A stretch of 64,000 nucleotides of DNA. Source: Paracoccaceae bacterium (GTDB taxonomy: Bacteria > Pseudomonadota > Alphaproteobacteria > Rhodobacterales > Rhodobacteraceae). The DNA is taken from assembly GCA_020832445.1 (NCBI GenBank), contig JAFIEO010000085.1, positions 1-64,000 of the forward strand, in the 5' to 3' direction. Position 1 is the stretch's first letter, and each line of letters opens with the position of its first letter. Of the stretch, positions 46,201-54,635 are shown in pieces. Below the pieces are notes generated by a model that did not search any database, had not been told where the DNA came from, and saw only the letters and a list, made by a program, of their open reading frames with translations. The position numbers and the translations under genes were made by a program.

Positions 46201-49200
46201 AATGCACGCCATGGTTAAAGACACCAAACACCGCGCCGCTGACATTCACCGTGCCGGTTCCGTCTGTCCCGCGCCCGATATCCAAAGTGGCAAACGGGCT
46301 GTCTGCGCCGCCCACCAGAACGAAGCCGTGCACATTGTCGGGATCAGCGCCATACTGGCCTGAAATTGTCATCGTCCCCGTGCCACCGTCGCGCCCTATC
46401 ACGGCGTAGGGTTCGCCATCATTATGCGCGATGATCGCCAGCAGACTGTCGTTCATCTGCACATCACCCGTGCCGCCCCCCCGACCGACATGCATGGTGG
46501 CAAAACCTGTATCGGCACTTATGAACAGATCACTGTCCTGCATTTGCAGCGTGCCGGTATTGCCTGCGCCGCGCCCGACATTCACATAGGCGTCGTCGTA
46601 GCCCCAGATGTCAGCTTCAGACCCGTCGACCAAATTCAGCAACCCTTGGCCGCCATCCCACGCGCCCAGTTCAAGGCCCGCGCCACCGTTCCACGCAAAG
46701 ACGTTCAGCTCGGACGCGGTCAGATACACCTCGCCCAGACTGCCATCTCCTGCGCCAATGGCCATCCATGCGCCAAACGTGCTGGACACGAAAATTTCTG
46801 ACTGGTCTTCGGCAAAAATCTCGGCAAAGCCGCCATCACGACCAATAACCATTTCAGCGACACCGCCCATTCCGTCCAGATTGACGAAAGTCAGATCATC
46901 TTCGAAGGTGACGCCACGGTTCAGCACACCCAGATAGCCGCCATAAATCTCTGCCTCGGCAGTGCCATTGCGGCCAAAATTCATTCCTACAAACGGGCTG
47001 GCCGCGCCGCCGGTAATCATCAGGCCATGCGAATTGCTACCATTACCGGTAATATAGACACGGCCACCCGGATCCCACAGGCCGCCACTGTTCGCGCCAA
47101 TTTCAATAACGCCGTCGCCAGTGTCGCCCGCCTGGACCGTCACGCGTCCATGGCCGATATAGGCTGTTCCGTAGCCGCCATCCCGACCAATCGACAGAAG
47201 GGTAAAATCATCATCCGATGTGGTTTGCTGGCGGTAGGTTCCGCCATTGGCAACATTCAGTGTCCCCTCACCACCCTGACGACCAAAGGCCGCGATTGTG
47301 CCAGTGCCCGAATGCACAAAACTGCCGCCATCAATCTCGATCAAGCCATGCGCATCGTGCCCGCGCCCGACCCATAGCAGTTCATTCCCGTCTGCATTGG
47401 GTCCGGCGGTGGTGCCCACAGGGTCGGAAATGCTGAAACTGCCGCCATCCAGCACACGCAAGCTCCCTGAGCCGCCATCGCGGCCAATGCTGACAGATGC
47501 GCCTTCTGCCGCAGATGTGGTGCCGCCGCCCGCAATAAGCGATACACTGCTGTCCGGTCCGGCCACGGTCAGCTTGCCAAAGGCATCCTGGCCACGCCCC
47601 ACACTTAAGAACGGTCCCGCGCCTGTTCCGTCGGCATTCAGGCTTTCCTGCGCGCCGTTGACGACCGTGACACTGCCCAAAGTGTCCGCGCCATCACCGA
47701 TACCCCATCCAGGCGGCCCCTCATAGGTATTCCCGCCGATTATCACGGCCGGATCAGTATTCGATGTTGCATAGGGGCTGTCCAGGAAGGTGAACTCTGC
47801 GCCTGCGGCAAAGGGGCTGCCTTGTGGGATGGGCCCGAACCCGTCCTGAGATTCAGCGGCGTCACTAAAATCCTGAATATCCTGAAGCGATCCGAAGGGC
47901 AGTGGCGTTGCACCGTCAATCTGGAAAACAAACACCGACCCCTCAAGTCCGCCCTCATTCAAAACCATCAGATCATAGGATATACCATCAACTGTAACCC
48001 GCTCAAATTCAAAGTAAAAGCCAACAGGGTCTGCAACCCCGTCAATCAGAACTTCATAAGGTTTTGGCCCGAAGATATCAACAAAATCAGGCTCATCATC
48101 ATCCCAGCCCGGGAATATCTGATAGGAATACACGGCATCATCGACGGGCAGTGCAAATGACAGTTCAACCTGCGCATAGCCCAGCAGCACCTCATCCTCA
48201 TCCTCGTCAATGCGGTATCCGCTGAAGGTGATGACCGCCGGTGCACCTGTGCCTGTCACAGGTTCTGGCGTAGGGACCAACGGCGTGCCCAGACTCGAAA
48301 TCGCAATCGGCGTATCCGGGCCAAGCGGGTCACCCGGCGGGATAGAGCCTGCACTGACTATGGTTTCACGAAACGTGTTGAATTCAGCCAGATTGGCAAA
48401 GGACAGTTCCGGCCCACCAATCTGGAAGAAGAAATCCAGATTGGTGGACTGGCCGGTTGGGTTAATGAATTCAAGGATGTCATAATTGACACCATTGCTG
48501 TCAGTCAGTCGGATGATTTGCGTCAGCAAGGTCAGCGGATTATCGAGGCCGGGCACCTGCACGAAGAACGGTCCGGGCGACGACAATTCTACCTGAACCC
48601 CGTCGTAGTCCTGGGGCATCGGGCCAATTTCGGTATATGAAAAGACACCGCCTTCGGGGGCGAAAATCGTCATCTCTGCGGCAGCCAATGATACCGGATC
48701 ATCTGATGATGTTGCGGTATTGTAGCCCACTTGATAGCCGGTCAGCATGATTGCGGTCAAATCAGCCTGGGGCATCTCTGGCCCGTCAGTTACCACTGTG
48801 ACAGCGCCCGGTATGGCCGACAGCAGGATCGGTGTGCCAGAGGCGGCATCGGCGGAAGAGGGGATTTGCTCCAAAGCAGTAAAGCCCGCCCAGAAAGAAT
48901 TGACTGCCGCGATATCCGTGCCATCGGGCAAGGGTTCACCGTCCAACGTCAGAAAGTGCAGGCGGTCTGCGCCAAGATCATCCACAATCAGCACATCATA
49001 AGTCTGCCCATCCGACACAATGCGTGCCGCCAGAATTTCAACATTTTCATCCGGCAGCATATCGCCATTCAGGCGCACATCTATAGGCAACTCATCAAAA
49101 CGAAGGCGCACAACCGCCGTGCCTGTTTCGGCATGCGTTTCCAGCAGGTCATGGATAAGTGACACGCCTGATGTTGAGAATGTCAATGCAAGTTCGCTCG

Positions 49201-51052
49201 GCAGGGTCGTCGTGAAATCAGTGGTATCGAAGGGGTTTTGCGAATCGTCAATGCTGAACCCGCTGATGGTCGTGGTGTGCAGCGTGCTGGTATCCACCGC
49301 GTTCCAACCCGCAAGGCCGGTCAGCGCAATCGGGGCATGGGGCGGGAAGTCTGAATTGGAATCGGGCAGGTTGATGCCGTTGCTGTCAGCCTGCGCGATG
49401 ATGCTTTCAAGCGTGGCGGGTGTCATGGATGCGGGCAGCGGGTCACCGCCAACAACGAACATATATTGTTCCTGCACCGAATAATTCAGGATCAGCACGT
49501 CGGTGGTGCGGGGCGTGCCGCCCTCGCTCCATTGCATTTGCGCGATCATTACCTCGGGGTCGCCGACGATCAGGGCATTGTTCAGGGTGCTCAGGATCGG
49601 TTCATGGCCGCCAAATTCAATTTCGAACGGCCCGTCAATTTGCCCGGGATTGACCATAGTGTAGCTGATGACCGGGGCGGCCTGCGTGAAACTTAGCCCC
49701 AATGTGGCAGGGCCCGTGATGTCGGTCACCTGACCGGTGCCATCAACCATGCTGAAGCCGAAACCCGTAATCGTAAATGCTGTTGCCATTGGTATAACTC
49801 CGCCAGTGCCGTCCGGGGCTGTCAGTTCAAAAACCTGATCGGCAAATTCGATGTAATGAATGTTTTGAAGTGTATTGGTCCCGTCATGCGGGTTCAGCGC
49901 CGTGCCCGCCCCCCGCAGATCAGTGACAGTGGTGATGCCTGTCGCGGTATCCGTTGTAATGTCATAGTCGGTCATATTGCCCGAAAACCGCGCCGTGTTG
50001 ACCCCGCCGCCGCCGTCAAGCGTGTCATTGCCTGCGCCGCCTTCCAGCGTGTCGTTGCCCGCACCGCCCGTCAGCGTGTTGTCGCCATAATTGCCCAGCA
50101 ACAGGTTCCCGCTGTCATTTGCCTGCAAAGACAGATCAGCCGCGCCCAGAAGCTGCGCCGCGTCGGCCCCCGCCCCAAGGGTCAGGTTGCCCGAAGACAG
50201 CAAACGCAGCGAATCGTCCGACCCTGCGACCAGATCGAGTTTCACATTTCCCGCTGAAAGATCGACCTGTGCCCCGATGGAAATTGCGCCCCATGTCAGG
50301 GTGACCGCTACATCCGGCGCGGCGCCAAGGGCCAGCGCATACCCCCCGGCATTTGCAGAAAAGGTGCTGGTGCCACTGGCCGCGATGGATACGCCGCTTT
50401 CACCTTCGCCCAGCGAATAGAAGCCATCCTCATCCATGTCCGAATAGACCACACCCGTCAAAAACACGTCTGTGCCCGACAGCGCGAATTTCTGCGTCAG
50501 CATGGACGCGTTCCAGTCCGTGCCGCTTTGGGTGAACACCCCTTCCACCTGCGCAACGCCGGTTTCACGGAACCATTCGGTCAGGATATTGCGCCGGTGC
50601 CCGTCGCTGTCAAACAGCCCCGCCGCATGGTTGATGACAGCGGCTTGCATGTTGATGGCATTGGGGAAAGTGCCTTGCCATGACAGGTTTTCACCCCAAC
50701 CGGCAGGGGCTTCAAGTGAATATCCGGCAGCTTCGATCCGGTCCGAAATGGATGACCCATCCTGCCCTGTATGGCTGAAGATATTTGCGTCCAGCATCCA
50801 GTCTGAATGCCCCAGCGCGGCATCGCGCAACATTGCGTCCGGCGCCAGAACTTGCAGCGCAAGCCCTGAAACGCTGTCAGATGGCAGCCCGCGGTTCAGC
50901 CCAGTAATGCCAAGATCTTCAAGTGATGCACGCAAACTGCTGCTTGTCACGCCCGCATCCGCAAGCAATCGGTCAACCTCGCGTTGAGGGTCCAGCCTTG
51001 CGCGGTTTACATATTCCAGAAATAGCTGATCCAGATCAGTAAAATTACTCAT
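43238..51052 (-). CDS. Giant secreted protein: CAP, RTX, fourfold repeat, beta-helix, cohesin-like, dockerin
   Basis: 2604 residues, no Sec signal. Order: CAP/SCP domain about 8-190 (GHSDWMLD, GWGENLSW, DGHRRNIL); SdrD/CNA-like segment about 190-290; RTX nonapeptides about 318-350 (GNYGDNTLTGGAGNDTLEGG); four modules of about 172 residues, about 424-1085, that I do not recognise; a long region about 1090-2290 rich in GRDGGxGxx units, like autotransporter beta-helices; cohesin-like module about 2298-2410; dockerin-like pair about 2485-2550 with the calcium loop GDFNDDGVVNIQD. RTX and the convergent export operon point to type I secretion. Function unknown; adhesion or matrix binding is inferred. 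RBS and AT-rich promoter lie in 51053-51120. Confidence 0.88.
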   Translation of the reverse strand: MSNFTDLDQLFLEYVNRARLDPQREVDRLLADAGVTSSSLRASLEDLGITGLNRGLPSDSVSGLALQVLAPDAMLRDAALGHSDWMLDANIFSHTGQDGSSISDRIEAAGYSLEAPAGWGENLSWQGTFPNAINMQAAVINHAAGLFDSDGHRRNILTEWFRETGVAQVEGVFTQSGTDWNASMLTQKFALSGTDVFLTGVVYSDMDEDGFYSLGEGESGVSIAASGTSTFSANAGGYALALGAAPDVAVTLTWGAISIGAQVDLSAGNVKLDLVAGSDDSLRLLSSGNLTLGAGADAAQLLGAADLSLQANDSGNLLLGNYGDNTLTGGAGNDTLEGGAGNDTLDGGGGVNTARFSGNMTDYDITTDTATGITTVTDLRGAGTALNPHDGTNTLQNIHYIEFADQVFELTAPDGTGGVIPMATAFTITGFGFSMVDGTGQVTDITGPATLGLSFTQAAPVISYTMVNPGQIDGPFEIEFGGHEPILSTLNNALIVGDPEVMIAQMQWSEGGTPRTTDVLILNYSVQEQYMFVVGGDPLPASMTPATLESIIAQADSNGINLPDSNSDFPPHAPIALTGLAGWNAVDTSTLHTTTISGFSIDDSQNPFDTTDFTTTLPSELALTFSTSGVSLIHDLLETHAETGTAVVRLRFDELPIDVRLNGDMLPDENVEILAARIVSDGQTYDVLIVDDLGADRLHFLTLDGEPLPDGTDIAAVNSFWAGFTALEQIPSSADAASGTPILLSAIPGAVTVVTDGPEMPQADLTAIMLTGYQVGYNTATSSDDPVSLAAAEMTIFAPEGGVFSYTEIGPMPQDYDGVQVELSSPGPFFVQVPGLDNPLTLLTQIIRLTDSNGVNYDILEFINPTGQSTNLDFFFQIGGPELSFANLAEFNTFRETIVSAGSIPPGDPLGPDTPIAISSLGTPLVPTPEPVTGTGAPAVITFSGYRIDEDEDEVLLGYAQVELSFALPVDDAVYSYQIFPGWDDDEPDFVDIFGPKPYEVLIDGVADPVGFYFEFERVTVDGISYDLMVLNEGGLEGSVFVFQIDGATPLPFGSLQDIQDFSDAAESQDGFGPIPQGSPFAAGAEFTFLDSPYATSNTDPAVIIGGNTYEGPPGWGIGDGADTLGSVTVVNGAQESLNADGTGAGPFLSVGRGQDAFGKLTVAGPDSSVSLIAGGGTTSAAEGASVSIGRDGGSGSLRVLDGGSFSISDPVGTTAGPNADGNELLWVGRGHDAHGLIEIDGGSFVHSGTGTIAAFGRQGGEGTLNVANGGTYRQQTTSDDDFTLLSIGRDGGYGTAYIGHGRVTVQAGDTGDGVIEIGANSGGLWDPGGRVYITGNGSNSHGLMITGGAASPFVGMNFGRNGTAEAEIYGGYLGVLNRGVTFEDDLTFVNLDGMGGVAEMVIGRDGGFAEIFAEDQSEIFVSSTFGAWMAIGAGDGSLGEVYLTASELNVFAWNGGAGLELGAWDGGQGLLNLVDGSEADIWGYDDAYVNVGRGAGNTGTLQMQDSDLFISADTGFATMHVGRGGGTGDVQMNDSLLAIIAHNDGEPYAVIGRDGGTGTMTISGQYGADPDNVHGFVLVGGADSPFATLDIGRGTDGTGTVNVSGAVFGVFNHGVHYLRNADPVDLDGDGGRANIRIGFDGGTGVLNADDGSRIFVEGGSDGAALLVGEVGGTGTVNLEGGDLLVEGRESHAFLGIGRNGGTGTMTLSDGVSGLVELLDGSAGYGEASISVGDQGNAQGGAGTGSLTIEGMQTGLSVASAKYANLYVGGGEGGAGTGTVIVRDGATLSYESAEHQQLNIGYNGGTGSLLVETGGAVTSLVTGAGFDSFMLIGTEGGTGDVTVDGGTLSIVAEDGNAGIRIGTRWDHTLDNTGTGSIVLEGGASALIEGSTTSNFWVGGLEGGNGTAIIRTGAELSLTGDERNSVIVGGVFGSVNLPGGEGELTVTGAGSAISGANRLIVGYNNGTGTMTIEDGATVELVGSSAVTDAFVGIGIPAGTGNGGTGSVSVEGVGSVLSVRGTDAEMSVGEGAGSTGALSLSSGAQVHLEAGVGGPVGDTGALLIIGSNGGSAHVTVHGQDTQLSVTQGNSGADGGAIRIAAGAGGSTGLLHVSNGATVLANAVEIGGAMATLGVLHLDYGTVTTPGSTSVFENGWLGGNGTINGNLNVTAGEFRVGDAYDADTGVFTQSEGVITVVGDASFGASLAAFEFAYGHSDLLNVSGALNFDGTTINVDYLGFTDLAQSGVETMLAQAGGGITLNGVNLTSSIDGLDGADPALELRADGTELWFISGAELPPQTGQALTLTQLGQSGTTITYAISIDPALVSGGVLQDLDLTLDFDSDLIGYVPGSISGGFTATPGSLVISGSDLNITDLGQPVVTFDMQLTSIAGARNVSFDLSSVNVNGVAMEDQTGEDAFGFAYDPAFYTLGGLVELRDVRATPSNAEDTVVTFTETGGTQHQATLAADGTFSFLLEAGTTGDLSLVRDYNAAPLGQDKALGIQDVLSLFRMVVGVPGLDIDDTDIIAGDFNDDGVVNIQDVLALFRHVVGVPNAIDPEFIFVDQDNLPSASLGNVPDRPESFEIGAMSADVDMSFLGILSGDLQNHL

Positions 51053-51280
51053 AATATAAATACTCCAATTCGCAAATCTTAGCCGATTAACGACGCGCCG
51101 GTAAAGAGACTATTCGCTGTGTCCGCTGGATTTACCGCAATGGAGTATCTGTTCGTAAAGCTGTCGGGTTGTGCCAAACAATGTCCGGCCAGACCTTGTT
51201 GGATTTGCTACAAGGGGGCTGCGGCCTTTGGGCTGTGCACGGCCTGTCGCGGTGCGGTTGTGTTTTCCGCCACAGCCAGC
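51053..51280. other. 228-base gap between the giant CAP/RTX gene and the dehydratase gene
   Basis: No gene is supported here. The part next to 51052 is moderately AT-rich and must hold the promoter of the giant protein on the minus strand. The part next to 51280 follows the dehydratase stop; I see no clear terminator hairpin in it. Confidence 0.5.
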
Positions 51281-52798
51281 CTACATCACCGCCCCGATCT
51301 GCCACGGGACAAATTCAACGGCACCGAAGCCCTGCGCTTCGCTTTTCGTTTCTTCGCCAGATGCGACGCGCAGCATCATTTCAAAGATTTGCCGGCCCTT
51401 TTGTTCCAGCGTCACACCTGACAGGATTTCACCGCAATCGACATCCATATCGGGTTCCATCCGCCGCCACAGGTCCGGGTTGGATGCAATCTTGATGCAC
51501 GGCACCGGACGATAGCCCGACACACTGCCACGCCCCGTTGTGAACGCAATCAGGTTCGCACCAGAGGCGATCTGCCCAGTCACAGAACACGGATCATAGC
51601 CGGGACTGTCCATGAACACAAAACCCGCGCGGTCAATGGGTTCGCCATATTTATAGACTGCCGACAGCGGCGCGGCACCGCCCTTGGCCACCGCGCCCAG
51701 ACTTTTTTCAAGGATCGTGGTCAGGCCGCCGCGCTTGTTGCCGGGCGACGGGTTGTTGTCCATTTCCCCGAAATTGCGGGCGGTGTAATCTTCCCACCAG
51801 GTGATCAGATCAATCAGCTTGCGCCCTGTGGGTTCGTCGGCGCGGCGGGTCAACAAATGCTCTGCCCCGTAAATCTCTGATGTTTCGGACAGAATGGACG
51901 TGCCACCCTGCCGCACCAACAGATCCGACGCCACACCCAGCGCGGGGTTCGCCGTAATCCCCGAATACCCGTCAGAGCCGCCGCATTGCATACCCAGAAC
52001 CAGCTTCGCGGCAGGCGCTGGCTGGCGGACGGCCTTGTTTGCCTCTGCCGCCAGTTCACGCAGAATGGCAACGCCCTTGTCGACGGTTGCACGGGTGCCC
52101 CCCGTCTGCTGGATCGTCATATACCGGAAGCGTGCGGTGTCCTTCCGCGAATTGCTGTCAATCAGGTCGGGGATCTGCATCACCTCGCACCCAAGGCCCA
52201 CCATCAGGATGGCCCCGAAATTCGGGTTATGGCCATATCCGGCGATCGTGCGAAACAGCGTGTCATACCCTTCGCCCTTGCCGGACATGCCGCAGCCAGT
52301 GCCGTGAACGATAGGCACAATCCCGTCAACATTGGCGAAATCGCGCAGCCAGCCCTGCCGTTCGCATTCTTCGGCAATGAACCGCGCGACAGAACCTGCA
52401 CAATTCACAGATGTCAGAATACCCAGATAGTTCCGCGTGCCCACCCGCCCCGATGGACGGTGAAAGCCGCGGAATTCAGCAGGGGTATCCGCCGCAGGCA
52501 ACGCAACCACAGCACTGCCAAAGCCATAATCCTGCTTATGCGCGCCCATGCCAAGATTGTGGACATGCACATGCGCGCCCACAGAAATGTCCTGACTGGC
52601 CACGCCTATAATCTGGCCGTATCTCAACACCGGCTCGCCCGCTGAAATGGCGCGGATGGCAACCTTGTGGCCTGATGGGATCGCGTCTTGTGCGGTGACC
52701 CCCGCCATAACCGGCGCACCGGCACTTAGCGGCTTCAGGGCCACCATGATATTGTCGCGCGTGTGCAGGCGCAAAGCGGCATGAAGCTTGTCTGTCAC
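51281..52798 (-). CDS. UxaA-family altronate/galactarate-type dehydratase
   Basis: 505 residues: N-terminal SAF domain (about 5-90, DNIMVALKPLSAGAPV to GAHVHVHNLGMG) fused to the C-terminal catalytic domain with YLGILTSVNCAGSVAR, HGTGCGMSGKGEGYDTL, LGMQCGGSDGYSGITANPALG and FTTGRGSVSGYRPVPCIKI. The cysteines fit the Fe-dependent family. Altronate dehydratase is the best guess given the LgoD-like neighbour; L-fuconate or galactarate dehydration is possible. Overlaps the dehydrogenase gene by 4 bases. Confidence 0.88.
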   Translation of the reverse strand: MTDKLHAALRLHTRDNIMVALKPLSAGAPVMAGVTAQDAIPSGHKVAIRAISAGEPVLRYGQIIGVASQDISVGAHVHVHNLGMGAHKQDYGFGSAVVALPAADTPAEFRGFHRPSGRVGTRNYLGILTSVNCAGSVARFIAEECERQGWLRDFANVDGIVPIVHGTGCGMSGKGEGYDTLFRTIAGYGHNPNFGAILMVGLGCEVMQIPDLIDSNSRKDTARFRYMTIQQTGGTRATVDKGVAILRELAAEANKAVRQPAPAAKLVLGMQCGGSDGYSGITANPALGVASDLLVRQGGTSILSETSEIYGAEHLLTRRADEPTGRKLIDLITWWEDYTARNFGEMDNNPSPGNKRGGLTTILEKSLGAVAKGGAAPLSAVYKYGEPIDRAGFVFMDSPGYDPCSVTGQIASGANLIAFTTGRGSVSGYRPVPCIKIASNPDLWRRMEPDMDVDCGEILSGVTLEQKGRQIFEMMLRVASGEETKSEAQGFGAVEFVPWQIGAVM

Positions 52799-53805
52799 GG
52801 GGTCACCAGTATCTTTACAATATCATCACGGTCATGGACGAGGGATGGAAAACGCGACGGCAGATCGGCAAGCGCCACCACCCCCGAAATCAGCGCATCC
52901 GTCGGAATGTCACCTTGCCGTATTGCGGCAATAACGCGGTCAAAATCCTCGCGCAAGGCATTGCGACTGCCGATGATGCGGGCCTCTCGCTTGTGGAACT
53001 CGGCGTCAGAAAATCGAATATCATCTTTGACCACGCTGACCAGCACAGTGCTGCCACCGTGGGCCAGAAGCGGGAAACCCGCCTCTATTGCGTCGCGGTT
53101 GCCTGTCGCATCAAATATGACGTCAAACCCTTCTGCCAGATCGCCGGTCAGAATGTCATCCTGCGGTTGATGCAGTTTTTCAAACCCGCATAAACTGCGC
53201 GCCAGCCCCAGCCGTTTGTCGCTTATATCAAGAATGTGCACATCCGCACCCGCCAATCGCGCAAACAGCGCTGTGCCCAGACCAATAGGCCCCGCGCCGG
53301 TGACCAGCACCAGATCGTCCTTGCCCACACCTGAACGCGCCACGGCATGGGCACCGATTGCCAGAAATTCGACCATTGCGGCCTGTTGCGCCGTCAGCCC
53401 GTCAGCGGGATACAAATTGCCCGCAGGCACGGCAATCCGGGCGCACATTCCGCCATCGCGATGCACACCCAACACCTGTATGTTGCTACAGCAATTCGGT
53501 TTGCCGCGACGGCAGGCCCGGCATTTCCCGCACGATACATAGGGGTTCACCACCACCAGTTGCCCCATGTCAGGCCCGCTGGCGATATGGCCCGACAATT
53601 CATGCCCGATCACCCTTGGGTAGTTCAAAAATGGGTGCTTGCCTTCAAAGATATGATAATCGGTGCCGCAAATGCCAATCGCTGCAATGTCCACCATCAC
53701 CCAACCGTCCGGTGCCCTGGCCGGCCGCGCACGGGATTCGACACGAAACTGCCCCGGCTCGGTGCAGACGCCGCAATTCATCATTTCTGCCATCGCGTCC
53801 GTCAT
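52795..53805 (-). CDS. Zn-dependent sugar-acid dehydrogenase, L-galactonate 5-dehydrogenase (LgoD/YjjN)-like
   Basis: 336 residues, medium-chain dehydrogenase. The catalytic zinc site is GICGTDYHIFEG with GHELSGHI, the structural zinc site is CGKCRACRRGKPNCC, and the NAD fold is VTGAGPIGLGTALFARLAGADV. The text YPRVIGHE, VLGVHRDGG, PADGLTAQQAAM and FSDAEFHKREARIIGSRNA closely recalls E. coli YjjN (LgoD), which oxidises L-galactonate to tagaturonate. The start overlaps the ATPase stop as ATGA. Confidence 0.82.
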   Translation of the reverse strand: MTDAMAEMMNCGVCTEPGQFRVESRARPARAPDGWVMVDIAAIGICGTDYHIFEGKHPFLNYPRVIGHELSGHIASGPDMGQLVVVNPYVSCGKCRACRRGKPNCCSNIQVLGVHRDGGMCARIAVPAGNLYPADGLTAQQAAMVEFLAIGAHAVARSGVGKDDLVLVTGAGPIGLGTALFARLAGADVHILDISDKRLGLARSLCGFEKLHQPQDDILTGDLAEGFDVIFDATGNRDAIEAGFPLLAHGGSTVLVSVVKDDIRFSDAEFHKREARIIGSRNALREDFDRVIAAIRQGDIPTDALISGVVALADLPSRFPSLVHDRDDIVKILVTP

Positions 53806-54578
53806 TGCGCGCCTTCCAGATTGCGGGCAGCCCAATCAGCGGGCAATTCCCCCTTGACGATCAGGCTTAGGACATCATCCTTGCTGACATCCCCAATGGC
53901 ATGCGCGCCGACAACGCGGCCTTTATTCATCACCACAACCCTGTCACACAGATCAAATACGTCATGGATATCGTGACTGACCAGAAAAATACCAATTCCT
54001 TCGGCACGCAACTGCAAGATAAGGTCTGCGACCATCGCGGTTTCAGACGGGCCAAGTGCTGCGGTTGGTTCATCCATGATCAGCACTTTTGTGTCAAAAT
54101 AGATGGCCCTTGCGATCGCGATCACCTGACGTTGCCCCCCTGACAGGCTGGACACAGGATCACGCAGGTTCTTGAAATTCGGATTAAGCCGCGCCAGAAC
54201 GTCGCGCGCGGCGCGCAGCATTGCCGCATCATCCAGATTGCCAAACCGGGTTTTCAGCTCTCTGCCCAGAAACAGATTGCTGGGCGCGTCCAGATGGTCG
54301 GCAAGCGCAAGGGTCTGGTAGATGGTTTCAATCCCGTGGGCGCGGGCGTCATTGGGTTCGGCAAACTGCACCGGGGCGCCATTCACATGGATTTCACCAC
54401 TGCTGGGCACCATCGCCCCTGAAAGAATGCGCATCAGACAGGACTTGCCAGCCCCGTTATGGCCCAAAAGCCCCACGACCTCGCCCTCGAACAGCTTGAT
54501 TGAGACCTGGTCGACAGCGCGCACCCCGCCAAAGTGCTTTTCAATATCGATCATTTCGACCAAAGGCTGTTGTGACAT
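53802..54578 (-). CDS. Sugar ABC transporter ATPase, CUT2 type, single nucleotide-binding domain
   Basis: 258 residues with Walker A GHNGAGKSC, signature SLSGGQRQVIAIARAI, Walker B VLIMDEPTAAL and H-loop VSHDI. RbsA-type proteins usually hold two ATPase halves in about 500 residues; this is the single-domain FrcA-like form. It follows the binding-protein gene after a strong hairpin. Partner of the permease at 55609-56634. Confidence 0.92.
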   Translation of the reverse strand: MSQQPLVEMIDIEKHFGGVRAVDQVSIKLFEGEVVGLLGHNGAGKSCLMRILSGAMVPSSGEIHVNGAPVQFAEPNDARAHGIETIYQTLALADHLDAPSNLFLGRELKTRFGNLDDAAMLRAARDVLARLNPNFKNLRDPVSSLSGGQRQVIAIARAIYFDTKVLIMDEPTAALGPSETAMVADLILQLRAEGIGIFLVSHDIHDVFDLCDRVVVMNKGRVVGAHAIGDVSKDDVLSLIVKGELPADWAARNLEGAQ

Positions 54579-54606
54579 GGTTGTGCCCTTCGTATCGTGA
54601 AGAAGC

Positions 54607-54629
54607 GGGGGCCGGACTACGGCCCCCGG
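54607..54629 (-). terminator. Intercistronic hairpin after the CUT2 binding-protein gene
   Basis: CGGGGGCCG (54607-54615) and CGGCCCCCG (54621-54629) pair perfectly around a 5-base loop, 6 bases after the binding-protein stop. No U-run. Same placement as the hairpin in the galactoside operon, so it likely protects the binding-protein message or thins transcription of later genes. Confidence 0.65.
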
Positions 54630-54635
54630 TTTAGG

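Noticed and set aside
43238-51052. Possible CRISPR-like or tandem DNA repeats in the giant CAP/RTX gene
   Set aside because: The repetition is at protein level with diverged DNA and no constant repeat-spacer spacing.
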